64,000 bases of DNA from Mycolicibacterium pulveris (lineage in GTDB: Bacteria > Actinomycetota > Actinomycetes > Mycobacteriales > Mycobacteriaceae). Shown piece after piece: positions 34,436 through 43,774 of this stretch. Both the position numbers and the translations under genes were made by a program. The DNA lies in assembly GCF_010725725.1 (NCBI RefSeq), contig NZ_AP022599.1:5420750-5484749 (forward strand), given 5' to 3'. The notes under the pieces were generated by a model. It was not told the DNA's origin and did not search any database. It saw only the letters and a program-made list of their open reading frames with translations. Each line of letters opens with the position of its first letter. Position 1 is the stretch's first letter.

Positions 34436-35547
34436 CCGGTGTTGACCAGCCTCGACAGCAGCTCGGCTATCTCCCGGTCGCGGCCCTGCGCGGCGTGCTG
34501 GTAGCGCATCGCCGCCGCCGGGGTTGAGTGCCCGAGCCGCGCCATCAGTTCGGCCAGCGTCGCACCCGTAGAGGCGGCCAGCACCGCCCCTGAGTGCCGC
34601 AAATCATGGAAACGTAGGTCGGGCCGCCCGGCGGCTTCACGCGCCGCATAGAACCGCCTGTAGAGCGACGCCGGGGCGAGGTGGCCGCCGTGCTGGGCGG
34701 GGAATAGCAGCGCGTCGCCACCGGGGCCGACATGGCGGTCCAGGTGCTCGACGACGGCGGGCAACAGGTGCGGCGGCACATGCACATCGCGCACACCAGC
34801 ATCGGACTTGGGAGTTGTCACCTTGAACTGGCCGCCGGTGCGTACCACGGCGCGCTCCACGCGTATCACTCCGGCGGCCGGGTCGACGTCTCGGCGGCGT
34901 AGCTCGGTCAGCTCACCGAAACGCAGCGCGCACCACGACGCGAGCAAAACCATCACCCGATACTGGTCGGGCATCGCGTCGGTGAGCGCGGCCAGCTCGT
35001 CGAGCGTCGCGGGCCGAATCCGATGCACTCGTTTCGCTGAACCCGCGCCGCGAATCACGCACGGGTTAGCGGGGATTCGGCCGTCACCGGCTGCTGTGCC
35101 CATGATCGTCCGCAGAAGCCCGTAGGCGTGGGCGCGCAGCGTCGGCGTCTCGTCACCCATCGCCGAGTGCCAGCGGCGAACGTCGTCGGCGGTGATCGAC
35201 GCCAGCGGCAGCGCGCCGAGCGGCGGGAGAATCTGCGTGTCGAGCAGCCGCCGGTAATGCTCGCGGGTGCGGTCCTTGAGTTGGCGGTGTTCGAGCCACC
35301 GCTCGGCGTACGCGGCGAGTGTGAGTTTGCGCCTGGGCGACGGCGTCCCGGCGGCCGCCGTGGGGGGCTCCCACACCTTGCGCACTATGTCGGCGTGCTG
35401 CAGTGCGAGCCAGGCGCGGGCGTCGCGCTTCGTCAGGAACAGGGTGGGGGCGCTGTGGCGGCGGCCGTCGGGGCCGTAGTAGCGGGCCCTGTAGCGGCCG
35501 CTGCGCTCCTTTTCGACCGAGCCAAACACACCAGGCTTGCGGGCCAC
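34429..35547 (-). CDS. int: Tyrosine integrase of the satellite
   Basis: The 372-residue site-specific recombinase has an N-terminal arm-binding region (RYRARYYGPDGRRHSAPTLF), a SAM-like core-binding domain (TLAAYAERWLEHRQLKDRTR then EHYRRLL), and a catalytic domain. Catalytic Arg is in CALRFGELTELRR, HxxR is in RFHDLRHSGAVLA, and His and the nucleophile Tyr are in LGHSTPAAAMRYQHA. It is the gene nearest attR, 150 bp from the core, with the arm sites (35560-35579) just upstream of its start. That makes autoregulation by Int binding possible. Confidence 0.95.
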   Translation of the reverse strand: MARKPGVFGSVEKERSGRYRARYYGPDGRRHSAPTLFLTKRDARAWLALQHADIVRKVWEPPTAAAGTPSPRRKLTLAAYAERWLEHRQLKDRTREHYRRLLDTQILPPLGALPLASITADDVRRWHSAMGDETPTLRAHAYGLLRTIMGTAAGDGRIPANPCVIRGAGSAKRVHRIRPATLDELAALTDAMPDQYRVMVLLASWCALRFGELTELRRRDVDPAAGVIRVERAVVRTGGQFKVTTPKSDAGVRDVHVPPHLLPAVVEHLDRHVGPGGDALLFPAQHGGHLAPASLYRRFYAAREAAGRPDLRFHDLRHSGAVLAASTGATLAELMARLGHSTPAAAMRYQHAAQGRDREIAELLSRLVNTGV

Positions 35548-35559
35548 CGGGCGACCTCC

Positions 35560-35579
35560 TGCGGGCTATATGCGGGCTA
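35560..35579. repeat. Right arm-type integrase sites (two direct repeats)
   Basis: TGCGGGCTA occurs at 35560-35568 and 35571-35579, spaced 11 bp apart, directly upstream of the int start. It matches the pair at the left end. Nearby CAGGTCAA-type repeats (35643-35650, 35663-35670 and within both att sites) could be further protein-binding sites. Confidence 0.65.
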
Positions 35580-35696
35580 TCAGAGCATACCGGCGTGCCG
35601 CTAGCTTCCGCTACGTTCCGGCTGTACTGTGTGGAGTTAGCGCAGGTCAATGCCGATTTGCGCTGGTCAACAACGTGATATCAGCAAACTGATTGA

Positions 35697-35742
35697 ACTG
35701 GTTCAATCCCAGTATCGCGCACCACAGTTTGTGCAGGTCAAG
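35697..35742. repeat. attR: right copy of the 46-bp direct repeat
   Basis: This copies 26042-26087 with one mismatch (G at 35731). It contains only the 3' piece of the tRNA-Val gene (T arm onward), so no complete tRNA gene exists here. It is the original 3' end of the host tRNA displaced by integration. Confidence 0.93.
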
Positions 35743-35835
35743 TTACGTTTCTAGAGTCGGCGTTATCACGAACGGCCCGCCTGGGATGGAGGGGCTTCGC
35801 TTCTCAGCCTGGCCAAGACGATAGCTAGGACGCCG

Positions 35836-36582
35836 CTAGCCGAGTGAATCCCAGAAATCCCTGAGCACCGCCGCGCCGCGGGCCGGATCCTCCACCATCC
35901 ACCAGTGGCCCAGTCCGTCGAGCACTTCGGTGCGGGCTCCCGCTCGCTCCGCCGCCCGGCCCCGGTTTTCGGTCGAGCCAATGTAGGGGTCGTCGGTGGC
36001 CAGCAGCGAAAGGCCCGGTTTGGCCGCCGCGTTCTCCAGGTCACGGCCGGCCTCCGCCATAGCGGGTTGTGCAGCCGAGCGATACAGCTGCAGGATCGCC
36101 CGCCCCATCTCCGGACCCTGAGCCGGGGCGATCTTCATCGCGATGTCCAGCGGTATGCCGAACGTGGCCATCCGTTCGGCCCTGTCTTGGACGCTGCCGC
36201 CCAGCAGCTCGTCGACAAGCTTCTCCCCCTCGACCGGCGTCTGCCACACCCGAGCCAGGTCATGCCACACGTATTCGGGGTCGAACAACCCGACCACATC
36301 GCTTGCCCAGCTGCGCACCAGTTCCGGACGATGCATCACCACGTTCACCACATGCCCGCCGCCCCAGTCGTGCCCGACGAGGTCGACCGGCTCGCCGATG
36401 CCCTCCAACTCGTCTTCGAGCCAGTCGCGGTAGGCAAGGTAGGTCGCCGGGAACCCGGCGGGCAACGGCGCACCGAAGCCGGGTGGTGACAGGCACACCA
36501 CGTCGTCGCGTCCCAGGGCATCGATCAGCGGGCCCCAGATCGCGTCGGTTTCTGGATTACCGTGCACCAGAACGACAGTCAT
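35836..36582 (-). CDS. Alpha/beta hydrolase (epoxide hydrolase / haloalkane dehalogenase-like)
   Basis: The protein has about 248 residues from the ATG at 36582; another ATG lies at 36591. It begins TVVLVHGNPETDAIW with the oxyanion HGNP motif. The nucleophile elbow is GHDWGGG with Asp as nucleophile, the form used by epoxide hydrolases and haloalkane dehalogenases. The His is in LGHWWMVEDP near the C-terminus. The substrate is unknown. It is the first host gene right of the satellite. Confidence 0.82.
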   Translation of the reverse strand: MTVVLVHGNPETDAIWGPLIDALGRDDVVCLSPPGFGAPLPAGFPATYLAYRDWLEDELEGIGEPVDLVGHDWGGGHVVNVVMHRPELVRSWASDVVGLFDPEYVWHDLARVWQTPVEGEKLVDELLGGSVQDRAERMATFGIPLDIAMKIAPAQGPEMGRAILQLYRSAAQPAMAEAGRDLENAAAKPGLSLLATDDPYIGSTENRGRAAERAGARTEVLDGLGHWWMVEDPARGAAVLRDFWDSLG

Positions 36583-36703
36583 GACCGCCATCCTCGCACG
36601 CGGCCGCCGCGTGAGGACGTGTTTGGCTGCGGCCCATCGCTGCGCCGCGAGGGGTGCTCACCGCGGCTTCGCTGCCGGACGGTCGCTCCAGAAAGCGCCG
36701 GGG

Positions 36704-38110
36704 TCACGGCGTTACGCCGTCCACGACACCCGCCACCACAGCTGACTCGGGCTGCGGAGCGCGGCGGTGACGTTGGTTGACGGCCGCAACACGGTAGAGG
36801 AACGACGGGTCGAAGAGGCGGGATGGCGGCTCGACCAGCCCGACAACTGCAAAGAACCGGGCATGGATCACGGGATCGTTTTCGCAGGCAGTCAGCACCC
36901 ACTCGGAGAACCGGTTCGCAAGCCGCATCGCACGGGTCCGTCGTCCTTCGACCTCGGGAAAGGCCAGATCAGACCCTGCGGCCAGTCGCCAGGCCACCCC
37001 GATCGATTTCGCCGCCGCCCGAAAGTAGCGTCGCGGCAGCCCGACGGTGCCGCGGCGCAACGCGTCGCGCAACGCGAGAGCGTCCATCGCCGCCACCGAC
37101 ATGCCTTGGCCGTAAACCGGATTGAAGCTGCACATCGCATCACCGGTGACCACGAGCCCGTCGGGGAAGCGCCGCATCTTGTCGTAGCGCCGCCACTGGC
37201 TCGACGGCAGCCGGTGTTGCACCACCGGGGCTATGGGTTCACCTGCCTGCACGGCCGCCAGCAGGTGCGCGGGGGTGTAGTCCCGGGCGAAGGCCACCAT
37301 GCCGGCCAGATCGCGGGGTGGTTGGTGCCCAGCCATCCCGAAGACCGTGAAGATCCAGGCGTTGTTCTCATAGCCGAGCAGAAACGCTCCCGACGGCCTG
37401 CCAGGAGCCGCGCCGATGAGCATCATCATCTCCTTCACAGTCCCCGGCGGTATCCGCAGCATCTGGCTCACGTATGTGGTGTGCGTGACGATGTGGTCCT
37501 CAGCCGGTCGCCCGTACCCGAGGCTTTCCAACAAGGCCGGCGTGTGGGCAGCACGGCCCATGGCATCGACCACGAGATCGGCCGTCAGCTCCTTCTCGAC
37601 ACCATTGTCTCGCTGCACCACCCGAACGCCGGTGACCCGCTTATGATCTGGCGTTGCGGTCAGCTCGGCCACGTCGTAACCGTCGACGATCGTCACATTG
37701 TCGATAGCGCGCAGCCGTCGTCGGACATGGCACTCCAACAGCGGCCTGCTCGCCTGATACATCGCGTCCGCCTTGGGATCGATGACGGCTTTGCCGGATC
37801 GTGGCATCACGTGCCCGTTAAGGGAGACGTAAAGCCGGGAGTATTCGGCGTCGTCCCAAACCGGAGCACCGTCGGCGACCAATTCATCGAGAATCCCCGG
37901 GAACAGCTCATCCAACGTCTTCGCGCCCCGCGCCAGCAGGGCATGGACATGGCGGCCCTGCGGCACCCCTCGCCTGTTGGCCGGTTTGTCGGGCAGCACA
38001 TCACGCTCGACGACCATGACGCTCCGATAGCAGTCGGCCAACACCCTGGCCGCGAGCAGTCCGCTCATGCTCGCCCCCAGCACCACCGCGCGCTCTCCGA
38101 GTACAGCCAT
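36704..38110 (-). CDS. FAD-dependent monooxygenase-like oxidoreductase
   Basis: The 468-residue flavoprotein has an N-terminal dinucleotide-binding motif AVVLGASMSGLLAARVL followed by VVERD. A middle segment is LVVDAMGRAAHTPALL, and the second FAD motif is GDAMCSFNPVYGQGMSVAAM. These fit the geranylgeranyl reductase/aromatic hydroxylase-like group. A third GXGXXG motif for NADPH is not obvious, as in this group generally. The gene is divergent from the LuxR ATPase at 38342, and the shared 231-bp intergenic region contains the operator-like repeat at 38223-38242. Confidence 0.82.
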   Translation of the reverse strand: MAVLGERAVVLGASMSGLLAARVLADCYRSVMVVERDVLPDKPANRRGVPQGRHVHALLARGAKTLDELFPGILDELVADGAPVWDDAEYSRLYVSLNGHVMPRSGKAVIDPKADAMYQASRPLLECHVRRRLRAIDNVTIVDGYDVAELTATPDHKRVTGVRVVQRDNGVEKELTADLVVDAMGRAAHTPALLESLGYGRPAEDHIVTHTTYVSQMLRIPPGTVKEMMMLIGAAPGRPSGAFLLGYENNAWIFTVFGMAGHQPPRDLAGMVAFARDYTPAHLLAAVQAGEPIAPVVQHRLPSSQWRRYDKMRRFPDGLVVTGDAMCSFNPVYGQGMSVAAMDALALRDALRRGTVGLPRRYFRAAAKSIGVAWRLAAGSDLAFPEVEGRRTRAMRLANRFSEWVLTACENDPVIHARFFAVVGLVEPPSRLFDPSFLYRVAAVNQRHRRAPQPESAVVAGVVDGVTP

Positions 38111-38222
38111 CCCGACTCCTCACCTCATCGAAGCCGGAATCGCGGCGCACCCCTTGAAACGGACGGCTGTTCCCGCCGCGAGTCCGGCGGTTAGAAGTAT
38201 TTGGCTGCACCGATGGGGTGCC

Positions 38223-38242
38223 TAGAGTAATTGACTACTCGA
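38223..38242 (+). promoter_or_regulatory. Operator-like 20-bp element, copy 1 of 2
   Basis: The element TAGAGTAATTGACTACTCGA contains an imperfect palindrome (GAGTA/TACTC). It matches the minus strand of 43686-43705 at 17 of 20 positions. It lies midway between the divergent monooxygenase and LuxR ATPase genes. Binding by one of the two regulators is inferred. Confidence 0.65.
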
Positions 38243-38341
38243 TATTCCCAGGGCCTCCGCAATCGGCGCTCGACCAGCGGGCGTTTTCTGTGACTCAGCG
38301 CCTCACCCAGACATAAAGTTGGCTCACGTTGCGGGAGGGGC

Positions 38342-41002
38342 GTGCCCGTGGACAGAGGGTGGGCTGAGGTGTCGGATTGGCCTTTCGTCGGCCGCGCTAC
38401 GGAGTTCGGTCGGGCGATCGACGCTGTGCGGCCAGGCTCTGGGTTTCGTGGCGTGGTGTTGGTGGGTGACGCCGGGGTCGGCAAGACAACGCTTGCGCGG
38501 GCAATCGCCGAGGCGCTGGAATCGGACGGGCTCGCACCGCGGTTTGCGCTCGGCACCGACACGGGGCGGGCGGTGCCGCTGGGCGCGTTCCACCGTACGT
38601 TGGAGGTTGAGAATCCCCACGAGCCTGCGGTGATGCTGGCCGCCGCCCATCGCGCCTTGGGGCATGAACACAACGTGGTGCTTGTGGTCGATGATGCGCA
38701 TTTGCTTGATCCGTTGTCGGCGTTACTCGTTCAGCAGCTCGCCACCAGGGGTGCCGCGCCGTTGATCGTGACGGCCAGATCGGGAGAGGACGTTCCTGAC
38801 GCGGTGACCGCGCTGTGGAAGGAGCGACTGCTGTTGCGCGTCGATCTGCATGCGTTCGGCCGCGCCCAGACTCAGGAGCTGCTTGGCACGGTGCTCGGCG
38901 ACGAGATCGACAGCAGCGTGGTTGACCACTTACAGGATCTCACCGGCGGAAGCCCGCTTGTACTGCGAGGTTTGATCGACACCGCGCGCGAGGACGGTAC
39001 GTTCGTGCGCCAGGGTGGACGGTGGCGGCTCCACGGCCGGCCGCGAGTAGACGCGGATCTGGGTGAGCTCATCCAGGCCCGACTGGCCGATCTATCGCCA
39101 GATGAGTTCGAGGTGCTCGAGCTCGTCTCGACGGCTGAGGTGTTGGACTGGAACGTTCTTCGTAGCCTGTGCGACGCCGCGGTGATCGCGCGGACCGAAC
39201 GCAGCGGTGCGATTCAGTTCGTCGATGACGGATTACACACCATGGTCCGGCCAGGTCATCCGATCTTCGGGGAGGTGATCCGCGAACGCTGCGGAGCAGA
39301 ACGGATCCGCCAGCTGAACACGATACTGGCTCAAGGCGTTTCGGATGCCTTGCGCACAGATGCGACGCACGCCAGTTCCCTCGGGGCCGACGTGCGCAGC
39401 CGGATCCAGTTGGCTCGGTTCATGATGCTCAGCAATACGACGCCGGATCTGGAGTTGATCACTGATGCAGCGGCCGGGGCAATGACGATGTCACATCTGG
39501 ATCTCGCTGAAGACCTCGCGCGCTTCGCCTTTGATCACGGCGGCGGCCTGCCATCGGCGATCGTGCTGGCCGACGCCATCAGTTGGCAGGGCCGAGGGCA
39601 GGAGGCCGAGGCGATTCTCGCCTCCTTTGATCCCGACGGCGCTGATGCATCGATCACGGTGCGTTGGGGATGCTTGCGGGGGGCGAACCTGTTCTTCGGC
39701 TGCGGAGACGCCGATTCAGCGAAAGCGGTGCTGGCCACTGTGCGCGAGCGGGTGGAATCGCCAGCGCTGCTGAGTTATGTCACCGCGATGGAGGTCACAC
39801 TCGCCTTCTTCGGCGGCGAGGTACCCACGGCGATCCGCCTCGGGCGAGCCGTGCTCGCCACGGAAATGGTCCCGATGGCCACGGTGTGGGCGGCCATGGC
39901 CACCGCCGCGGCGCTGTCGCTGTCGGGACAGTTCGCAGACGTTGGCCCGATTGCCCAGCAGGGCCTGCAAGCGGCCCGACACTGTGAATCCGGACCGCAG
40001 CGCTACAGCATCGGCCTGGCCGAGGTGCTCGCATTCACCGCGACGGGCGATCTGGATGCCGCCGAGCACACATGTGAACGCTATTCGGCGATGACGGGTG
40101 GTGTGCTGCAGGCCGAGGCGATCGTCAACGCCCTGGCCGGCCGGGTGAACCTCGCGCGAGGACGGATTCCGGCCGCATGCGACGCGCTGCAGACGTCGCT
40201 GTGGACAATGTCGGAGTCACTGCCCCCGGGCTGGGTGATGCTGGTCGCCGCATGGCTGACCCAGGCAGAAGCGGCCCGCGGCAACGCCGAAGAGGCGACG
40301 GCGGCGCTTGCGCGGGCCGAGGGCGCCAACGGCCCACAGGTCGATGTGTTCGTGCCGGAGTTGGAGCTGGCGCGGTCGTGGCAGCGTGCCTGTGTTGGAG
40401 AAACGACCACCGCGCGCGACCACGCGCTGCGTGCCGCCCAGACGGCGCGCATGAGAGGGATGCATGCGGTGGAAATGTCCGCCCTGCACACCGCGGTCCG
40501 TTTCGGCGACCGGTCACAGTCCACCCGGCTTCGTCAACTCGCCGCCCAACTGGACAATCCCTTGGCCGCCGCGATCGCGACGCACAGTAGCGGATTGGCT
40601 GAGCACGACGGTGACCGGCTAGACGCCGCTGCCGACCAATTCGAGCACCTCGGTGCCGCCGCGATGGCCGCGGACGCCCGGGCTCACGCCGCAAGCGAAC
40701 ACGCCCGGGCGGGCGCACGGGCCAACGAGCTCGAGTCCATCACGCGTGCTCACTGGCTGGCCCGCCGCAACGGCCTCCGAAGCCCGGCCGTGGCGGCGAT
40801 TGAAGACGCGCTACCGATCTCCGACCGCGAACAGGAAATTGCCGTGCTGGTGGGCGAGGGTCTGACCAATCGCGAGATCGCCGAACGGCTCGAACTGTCG
40901 GTGCGCACTGTCGATAGCCACCTGTATCGGATCTTTGCCAAGCTGGGCATCGGCGACCGCGACCAGCTCGCTCGATTGGTTCGCATCCGCCGTGCGACCT
41001 GA
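38342..41002 (+). CDS. Large ATP-binding LuxR-family regulator (LAL), copy 1
   Basis: This 886-residue LAL-type regulator has an N-terminal AAA ATPase with VGRATEF, Walker A LVGDAGVGKTTLARA (about 40-54) and Walker B VLVVDDAHLLD. A long helical, TPR-like sensor region occupies about 250-810. The C-terminal LuxR helix-turn-helix reads ISDREQEIAVLVGEGLTNRE then IAERLELSVRTVDSHL. The GTG start follows GGGAGG; a second GTG 6 bases on is possible. LAL proteins sense small molecules and activate catabolic or biosynthetic genes. It ends 17 bp from the convergent second LAL gene. Confidence 0.9.
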   Translation: MPVDRGWAEVSDWPFVGRATEFGRAIDAVRPGSGFRGVVLVGDAGVGKTTLARAIAEALESDGLAPRFALGTDTGRAVPLGAFHRTLEVENPHEPAVMLAAAHRALGHEHNVVLVVDDAHLLDPLSALLVQQLATRGAAPLIVTARSGEDVPDAVTALWKERLLLRVDLHAFGRAQTQELLGTVLGDEIDSSVVDHLQDLTGGSPLVLRGLIDTAREDGTFVRQGGRWRLHGRPRVDADLGELIQARLADLSPDEFEVLELVSTAEVLDWNVLRSLCDAAVIARTERSGAIQFVDDGLHTMVRPGHPIFGEVIRERCGAERIRQLNTILAQGVSDALRTDATHASSLGADVRSRIQLARFMMLSNTTPDLELITDAAAGAMTMSHLDLAEDLARFAFDHGGGLPSAIVLADAISWQGRGQEAEAILASFDPDGADASITVRWGCLRGANLFFGCGDADSAKAVLATVRERVESPALLSYVTAMEVTLAFFGGEVPTAIRLGRAVLATEMVPMATVWAAMATAAALSLSGQFADVGPIAQQGLQAARHCESGPQRYSIGLAEVLAFTATGDLDAAEHTCERYSAMTGGVLQAEAIVNALAGRVNLARGRIPAACDALQTSLWTMSESLPPGWVMLVAAWLTQAEAARGNAEEATAALARAEGANGPQVDVFVPELELARSWQRACVGETTTARDHALRAAQTARMRGMHAVEMSALHTAVRFGDRSQSTRLRQLAAQLDNPLAAAIATHSSGLAEHDGDRLDAAADQFEHLGAAAMAADARAHAASEHARAGARANELESITRAHWLARRNGLRSPAVAAIEDALPISDREQEIAVLVGEGLTNREIAERLELSVRTVDSHLYRIFAKLGIGDRDQLARLVRIRRAT

Positions 41003-41019
41003 CCACGCACTGTCCTCGG

Positions 41020-43626
41020 TCACAACCGTTCTGGGGCAGCGCGCTGCAGCCATGCGATCAGCTCATCCCGGGTGTTCGTGCCGGTGCGTTGGCAAGCGCG
41101 AAACAGGTGTCCCTCCACCGTCCGCACCGACGTGACGAGTCGCGCCGCAATCTCCCGGTTCGAAAGCCCGCTGGCGGCAAGCGCTATCACCTCACGCTGG
41201 CGACGGGTCAATACGGCCGAGCACGTCATCGCGCGGAAGGTCATTGTGTCCGCGCCAGTCTCGGCGGCCAAGCGTCGAGCCCTTGACGCAGCGGCGTTCG
41301 ACGCTGAGTGCAGTCCGCGCCGGTCCAACACCACGGCCGCCTGCGCCGCGGCATCGACCGCCGCGACGCGGTCGCCGAACTCTTCGTAGAGGTTCGACGC
41401 GGCAACTAAGCCCGGACCGTCGGCTTTCCGCAGTGCTTTGGCATGGGCGTATGCGGCACCGACGCGCGGGCCTTGCACCGTGGACGCGAGTTCGCGCAGA
41501 CGATCAGCGGTATTGGTGCTGCCGAACTGCGTCGCGGCCTGAAGGCAGAAGACTTCGTGCGCGGTCCGCCCGTGCTTTCGCGCGGCGCGGGCCGCGGCTA
41601 TTGCGAAGGTTGTTGCCAGGCTGACGGATCCATTCACCGAGTGAAGCCACGCCTGCGCCAGACGCGACTCGGACTGCCAAAGCACGACCTCGCCGTCGAA
41701 TGTTCTCAGCGTTTTGTCGTAAGTCTGCTGAGCGGTCAGTCGATCTCCCGACATGGCGAGCGCGGTGGTGAGCCACAAGCCCGACAGCTCGCATACTGAG
41801 ACAGACAGATCCGGAAACTTGACGACTCGGGCCAGTGACTCCCGAAACCACCGCTGCGCCGAAACAAGGTGCCCGCACGACAGTTCGGCCAGCCCCATGA
41901 GCATGGCCGTGAACGCGTGCGAGACATCGATATCTTGGGATTGCCCGCGCAGCCGCGCGGCGACGGCGCGCAGCGATTCGAGTGCGCCGACCAGGCGGAG
42001 TCCGGCCATCTCCATCAAGCCGAGGGAAAATCGCAGTTGTGAAGCCTCGGGGGCCGAGAGCGCGAGTTCGTAGCCGCGTGCGGCGGCCTCGCGCAGCTGA
42101 TCGATCCGCCCCAGGTCGCCGTATCCGATTACCGCGGCCCAACATCCGAACATCGCCGCCAGCGGCTGCAGAGCGTTGCTCGACGACGCCGTTGCGGCGA
42201 GGTCGACTGCCTCCGACGGCCGGCCCAGCTGTGCCCAGATCGAGGCGCGCAGCGCGTCGCACGACGGTGCCAGGCCACACGCCGCCGCGGCGTCTGACAC
42301 CTCGTCGAGCACCGCTTCAGCCGCGTGCGGATTCCCGACGTTCCATGTGAGGATCGCCGCTCTCATCAGCGCGATCTGCGCGAGCTCGCCGTCATCGGCG
42401 GTGGCCATGAGCGCAGCCAGCATGTCGTCGCATCCGCTTCCGCCGCCGGCCATGCCCAGTGCCAGCGCGTGGGTGAGTTGTGCGGCGCGGCCGCCGCCGG
42501 CCTGCACCGCGCCTCCAGAGAGCTCAATCGCCAAGTCCAGGTCGAGGAGCTGAAGCGCGGCCTCTGCGGCAGTCCGCAACAGCTCCGGATCTCGGCTGCC
42601 GTCAGCGTCCATCACCAAGACGCCGCGGCGGACCAGTTGCACCGGTGATTGTGAGGGCAGCGCTCCGATCGCGTCGGCCACCCGGCCCCGCAGGTGTCTC
42701 AGACGCGCTGTACCGGCCTGATCACGCCGCACCTCCCCGAACAATGGGTGCGTGAGATGAACCAGCCCGGCCGCGGGATCGACCGTCACAAACCCGTGGG
42801 TTACCGCCGCCTCCAAACCCGATGTCCCCAGAAGGCTGTGCAGCACCGGCACTTCCACGGGATCACAGACGGCGAGAACATCGAGCACGTCGATCACCGA
42901 ATCCTCGAGGCGCCCGATTGACGAGCCGATCAGATCAACCAGCAACGGGGACAGACGTGGCGCGCCGTCCCATACCCACACGCCATAACGTTGGGTCAGC
43001 CGACCGGCAGCGATCTCGTCGGCGATCAACTGCCGCAGGTACAGAGCGTTACCTCGCGTGTACGACCAGAAGCGTTGTGCGCTGGACGATTCGAGCGGCC
43101 CGTCGAGCACTTGCTCCAGCAGTGAGGTCACCTCAGCGGCGGTCAGCGCCGGTATCTCGATGCGCGGCGGCCGTGCGCTGCCCCACAGCGACGCGATCGT
43201 ATCGGGGACGGCGTGGCCGTCACGAACCGTCATGAGCACCGGTGCGATCCGGTCCTTCACCAGCTGGCTGATCACGGCGGCGGACTGCTCGTCGAGTAAG
43301 TGGACGTCGTCGACACAGACGAGAACCGCCATCGGCACCTCGTCTCCGGTGAGCGCCTCGATGATCTCCTGCACCCGGCGCAGTGGATCAGGCCCGCAGT
43401 CCGCCGCGAACTCGGCGAGCGCCCCCAACGGCACTGACCGCCCCGTCTGGGTGGCCGCGATCCATCGGGCGATCCGATACCGGGACCGCCCCACGAACTC
43501 ATGTGCCAGGCGGCTCTTGCCGACGCCGGCCGATCCGGTCAGCACCACGGCGCCCGATTCCGCGATCGCGGCATCCATCGCGGCGAGTTCGTCTACGCGC
43601 CCGACGAGCGGCCATCTGGTTGGCAC
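41020..43626 (-). CDS. Large ATP-binding LuxR-family regulator (LAL), copy 2
   Basis: From the GTG at 43626 it has 868 residues and starts VPTRWPLVGRVDELAAMDAA, mirroring the start of the first LAL protein. The longer open frame to 43827 overlaps the P450 promoter and is not supported. Walker A is LTGSAGVGKSRLAHE, Walker B is MAVLVCVDDVHLLDEQSAA. A long helical sensor region and a C-terminal LuxR domain (LTRRQREVIALAASGLSNRE then IAARLVTSVRTVEGHLF) follow. It is convergent with the first LAL gene and divergent from the P450 gene. The two are probably ancient duplicates that diverged. Confidence 0.9.
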   Translation of the reverse strand: MPTRWPLVGRVDELAAMDAAIAESGAVVLTGSAGVGKSRLAHEFVGRSRYRIARWIAATQTGRSVPLGALAEFAADCGPDPLRRVQEIIEALTGDEVPMAVLVCVDDVHLLDEQSAAVISQLVKDRIAPVLMTVRDGHAVPDTIASLWGSARPPRIEIPALTAAEVTSLLEQVLDGPLESSSAQRFWSYTRGNALYLRQLIADEIAAGRLTQRYGVWVWDGAPRLSPLLVDLIGSSIGRLEDSVIDVLDVLAVCDPVEVPVLHSLLGTSGLEAAVTHGFVTVDPAAGLVHLTHPLFGEVRRDQAGTARLRHLRGRVADAIGALPSQSPVQLVRRGVLVMDADGSRDPELLRTAAEAALQLLDLDLAIELSGGAVQAGGGRAAQLTHALALGMAGGGSGCDDMLAALMATADDGELAQIALMRAAILTWNVGNPHAAEAVLDEVSDAAAACGLAPSCDALRASIWAQLGRPSEAVDLAATASSSNALQPLAAMFGCWAAVIGYGDLGRIDQLREAAARGYELALSAPEASQLRFSLGLMEMAGLRLVGALESLRAVAARLRGQSQDIDVSHAFTAMLMGLAELSCGHLVSAQRWFRESLARVVKFPDLSVSVCELSGLWLTTALAMSGDRLTAQQTYDKTLRTFDGEVVLWQSESRLAQAWLHSVNGSVSLATTFAIAAARAARKHGRTAHEVFCLQAATQFGSTNTADRLRELASTVQGPRVGAAYAHAKALRKADGPGLVAASNLYEEFGDRVAAVDAAAQAAVVLDRRGLHSASNAAASRARRLAAETGADTMTFRAMTCSAVLTRRQREVIALAASGLSNREIAARLVTSVRTVEGHLFRACQRTGTNTRDELIAWLQRAAPERL

Positions 43627-43685
43627 AGCAGGATCATATTGCGCAAATCCGCAGCTCAACTGGTATTTGACCAGGGCGACAAAGT

Positions 43686-43705
43686 TCGAGTAGTCGACTA
43701 CCCTA
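43686..43705 (-). promoter_or_regulatory. Operator-like 20-bp element, copy 2 of 2
   Basis: On the plus strand TCGAGTAGTCGACTACCCTA includes the perfect 12-bp palindrome GTAGTCGACTAC (43690-43701). It lies midway between the divergent LAL copy 2 and P450 genes, 60 bp and 69 bp from their starts. Its minus strand matches copy 1 at 17 of 20 positions. Confidence 0.68.
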
Positions 43706-43774
43706 TGCCCGCGGCGTTCCGCGGCAGCACCCTCGAACAAACCACTACTCCGGATCGCATCGAGGGAGCCGACC

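Larger units (their letters stand above)
26042..35742. mobile_element. phiRv2-like integrated phage satellite (about 9.7 kb) with restriction-modification cargo
   Basis: The element is bounded by the attL and attR repeats in tRNA-Val(GAC). Its genes read, from right to left: tyrosine integrase, excisionase, RepA-like helicase, an iteron-rich probable origin, five small genes and a small terminase. A large type IIG restriction-modification gene on the opposite strand lies at the attL end. There is no portal, capsid, tail, large terminase or lysis gene, so it cannot make particles itself. The backbone resembles M. tuberculosis phiRv2, which also has an integrase, excisionase, helicase/primase-like protein and small terminase. 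phiRv2 additionally has capsid and protease genes; here the restriction gene occupies the corresponding end. Confidence 0.85.
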
